Source: Gari tellinella (Eukaryota; Mollusca; Bivalvia; Cardiida; Psammobiidae). Taken from it: a DNA stretch of 64,000 nucleotides. Positions within the stretch are counted from its first letter, which is position 1; each line of letters begins with the position of its first letter. The translations under genes and the position numbers were made by a program. The notes under the pieces were generated by a model. That model made no database searches, was not told the origin of the DNA, and saw only the letters and a list, made by a program, of their open reading frames with translations. Positions 62,745 through 64,000 of the stretch are shown here, piece after piece. The stretch is from positions 68,824,158 to 68,888,157 of the forward strand of contig OV277864.1 in assembly GCA_922989275.2 (NCBI GenBank), read 5' to 3'.

Positions 62745-63275
62745 AAGTCGTGATCATTGCCCGAAGGGTAAGTTTGACGTTAACGGAATCTGATAATATT
62801 TTATGATGGATTCCGTATGTAACATCTCAATATCTAATACGGGATCACGACTGACAGGTATTCATTAATCTTATATATTAATCATACTTGATTAAAGATG
62901 TTTTTGTTCATACTACGGTGCAAAAAGGCCTGGCTATATGCTGTTACGGCTTGTAAAGAGACAGGAGTATGGTGGAAATTGTTATTGTTTCCCAATAAAC
63001 GCGTTTATATGTATACACATATTATGTCCATAGCAAACAGTTTGGAGTCAAATCAGGCACCGGGTAATTCGGTGTCTGATCAGGTTTCAAATTGTTTGCC
63101 ACTCAGATTCAAATGTAAAGTTGAATTTGAATTTTAAAGAAGTGAAATATTATACATTTCATTGCAATGCGTTTGCGTTCTACCAAGAATTTAAAATAGA
63201 CTGGGGTTTTTAATAACTTTAAAGATACACAAGGTTATCTAATAACCAACAATAGTTACATAGTGTTTAAAGAGT
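62745..63275. repeat. Decayed family C copy, then unassigned
   Basis: TTGTTATTGTTTCCCAATAA at 62979, a hairpin at 63035-63100 (AGCAAACAGTTTGGAGTCAA, GCACCGGGTAATTCGGTGTC) and TGCAATGCGTTTGCGTT at 63164 are family C. Both ends are lost. Confidence 0.5.
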
Positions 63276-63556
63276 TAACTCATTCAAGCCTTGAAACTTC
63301 AAAATGAACAATCAAGTCTATGTTTTTTTATACCAATGTAAATGAGCCCTCTGATCTTCACTATTTGCACTGGACAAGTGTACTCTCCTTATGTACAGTA
63401 TTTATAATGGATGCGTATACTCGTCACTAAGTCCAAATGGGTTATGGCACTGCTTGTCAAGAAATCAGTGCACAATATAACATGTATCAACATTCAATAA
63501 AAGGAAAAGGAGAATCCTTTTCCATTAACGATCCGTAGATATGACACACGAAATAA
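63276..63556. other. Family T relic, then unassigned
   Basis: TTAACTCATTCAAGCCTTG at 63275 and ATGAGCCCTCTGATCTTCAC at 63342 recall family T with a lost hairpin arm. A short palindrome AAAGGAGAATCCTTTTCC lies at 63507-63524. Confidence 0.35.
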
Positions 63557-64000
63557 GACCGAACAGACACCATAAACACGGTCATTAAGGTTAACCTTTT
63601 AACTACCAGAAGTAGTGTTTCATACGGGTCTTGCACCGATGTCTGTAAATCACTATCATTTCTTCTGAATAATATTTATGGACGTTTTGGGAGTACCATA
63701 TACCGCCAAGTGATTGGTATCCCTATGGGTACAAACTGTGCGCCCCTTGTCGCAGACCTATTTTTGTACTGTTATGAGAGGGACTTTATGCTAAGTCTAA
63801 AACCTGATACACAGGCAGATATGATCGAAGCCTTTAACAATACATCGCGCTATCTAGATGATATTTTTAATATAGACAACCCATTTTTTGATACGTTGTT
63901 TTCTTTTATTTACCCAAAAGAACTACGCCTTAATAAAACAAACGAGTCAAATTTATGGGCACCATTTTTAGATTTGGATCTTTTAATAAATAACGGAATT
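63557..64000 (+). CDS. Reverse transcriptase domain (Penelope-like), cut by the window edge
   Basis: The frame is open from 63557 to the last base, and family resemblance starts near 63644. It reads CKSLSFLLNNIYGRFG, then RT motif B-like IGIPMGTNCAPLVADLFLY, CYERDFM, the catalytic RYLDDIF (motif C, YxDD) and LDLDLLI. The IPMG-x2-CAPL / YLDD combination occurs in a widespread class of animal RT ORFs that I associate with Penelope-like elements. The class is inferred, not proven. The N-terminal RT motifs are missing or lie in unrelated sequence, so the copy looks 5' truncated. Its 3' part continues beyond the window. Confidence 0.7.

Noticed and set aside
721..63100. Hairpins as integron attC sites or Rho-independent terminators
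   Set aside because: The host is a eukaryote. The hairpins lie inside TIR elements, have no cassette genes and no U-tract placement.

Overview
The window is eukaryotic, AT-rich nuclear DNA from an invertebrate animal. Supporting signs are a two-exon rhodopsin-class GPCR split by a canonical GT-AG intron, a Crypton-derived tyrosine-recombinase-like exon, non-LTR and Penelope-like reverse transcriptases, and a dense load of small inverted-repeat elements. The mix recalls a bilaterian, probably a mollusc such as a bivalve, but that placement is from general impression only. Host coding sequence is sparse: one GPCR (minus strand, exons 11783-12474 and 16353-16731) and perhaps the exon at 18104-18843.

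Layout: 1-9.7 kb is repeats: MITEs, tRNA-like SINE pieces, a long-TIR element (6.2-7.5 kb) with a nested element. 9.7-17 kb is the GPCR locus, whose 3.9 kb intron holds a tandem duplication of MITE plus flank. 17.6-18.9 kb is the Crypton-like exon, with E-box motifs upstream. 19-30 kb is MITE-rich with few other features. 30.4-34.5 kb is a 5'-truncated LINE ORF, a head-to-tail array of hairpin elements and a LINE 3' tail. 34.8-53 kb is more palindromes and MITEs, an L1-type LINE fragment, an exact 95-bp tandem repeat and an inverted pair of long-palindrome elements. 53.6-57.9 kb is one 4.3 kb element with long TIRs and no recognisable transposase. 58-63.4 kb is more MITEs, and the right edge enters a reverse transcriptase ORF.

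The dominant signal is a set of MITE families that share one architecture: distinct terminal repeats around a central palindrome. I name them here by letter. B and P have TTAA ends (piggyBac-like). C (CAGTGGAGAA), D (CAGTGCTCCC), E (CAGTAAAACC), M (CAGTGTTATCCC) and G (CAG..GAAACTCG) have CAGT...ACTG ends next to TA (Tc1/mariner-like). B, C and D, which have unrelated ends, carry versions of the same core hairpin (CAAACAG...GATCAGACGCC / GGCGTCTGATC...CTGTTTG). Each family has its own diagnostic variant, and paired substitutions keep the hairpin folded. This modular, structure-conserving hairpin is the most interesting thing here. Several nested insertions and an internal empty-site comparison show TTAA and TA targeting directly. 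No transposase for these families lies in the window, so they must be mobilised in trans if still active.
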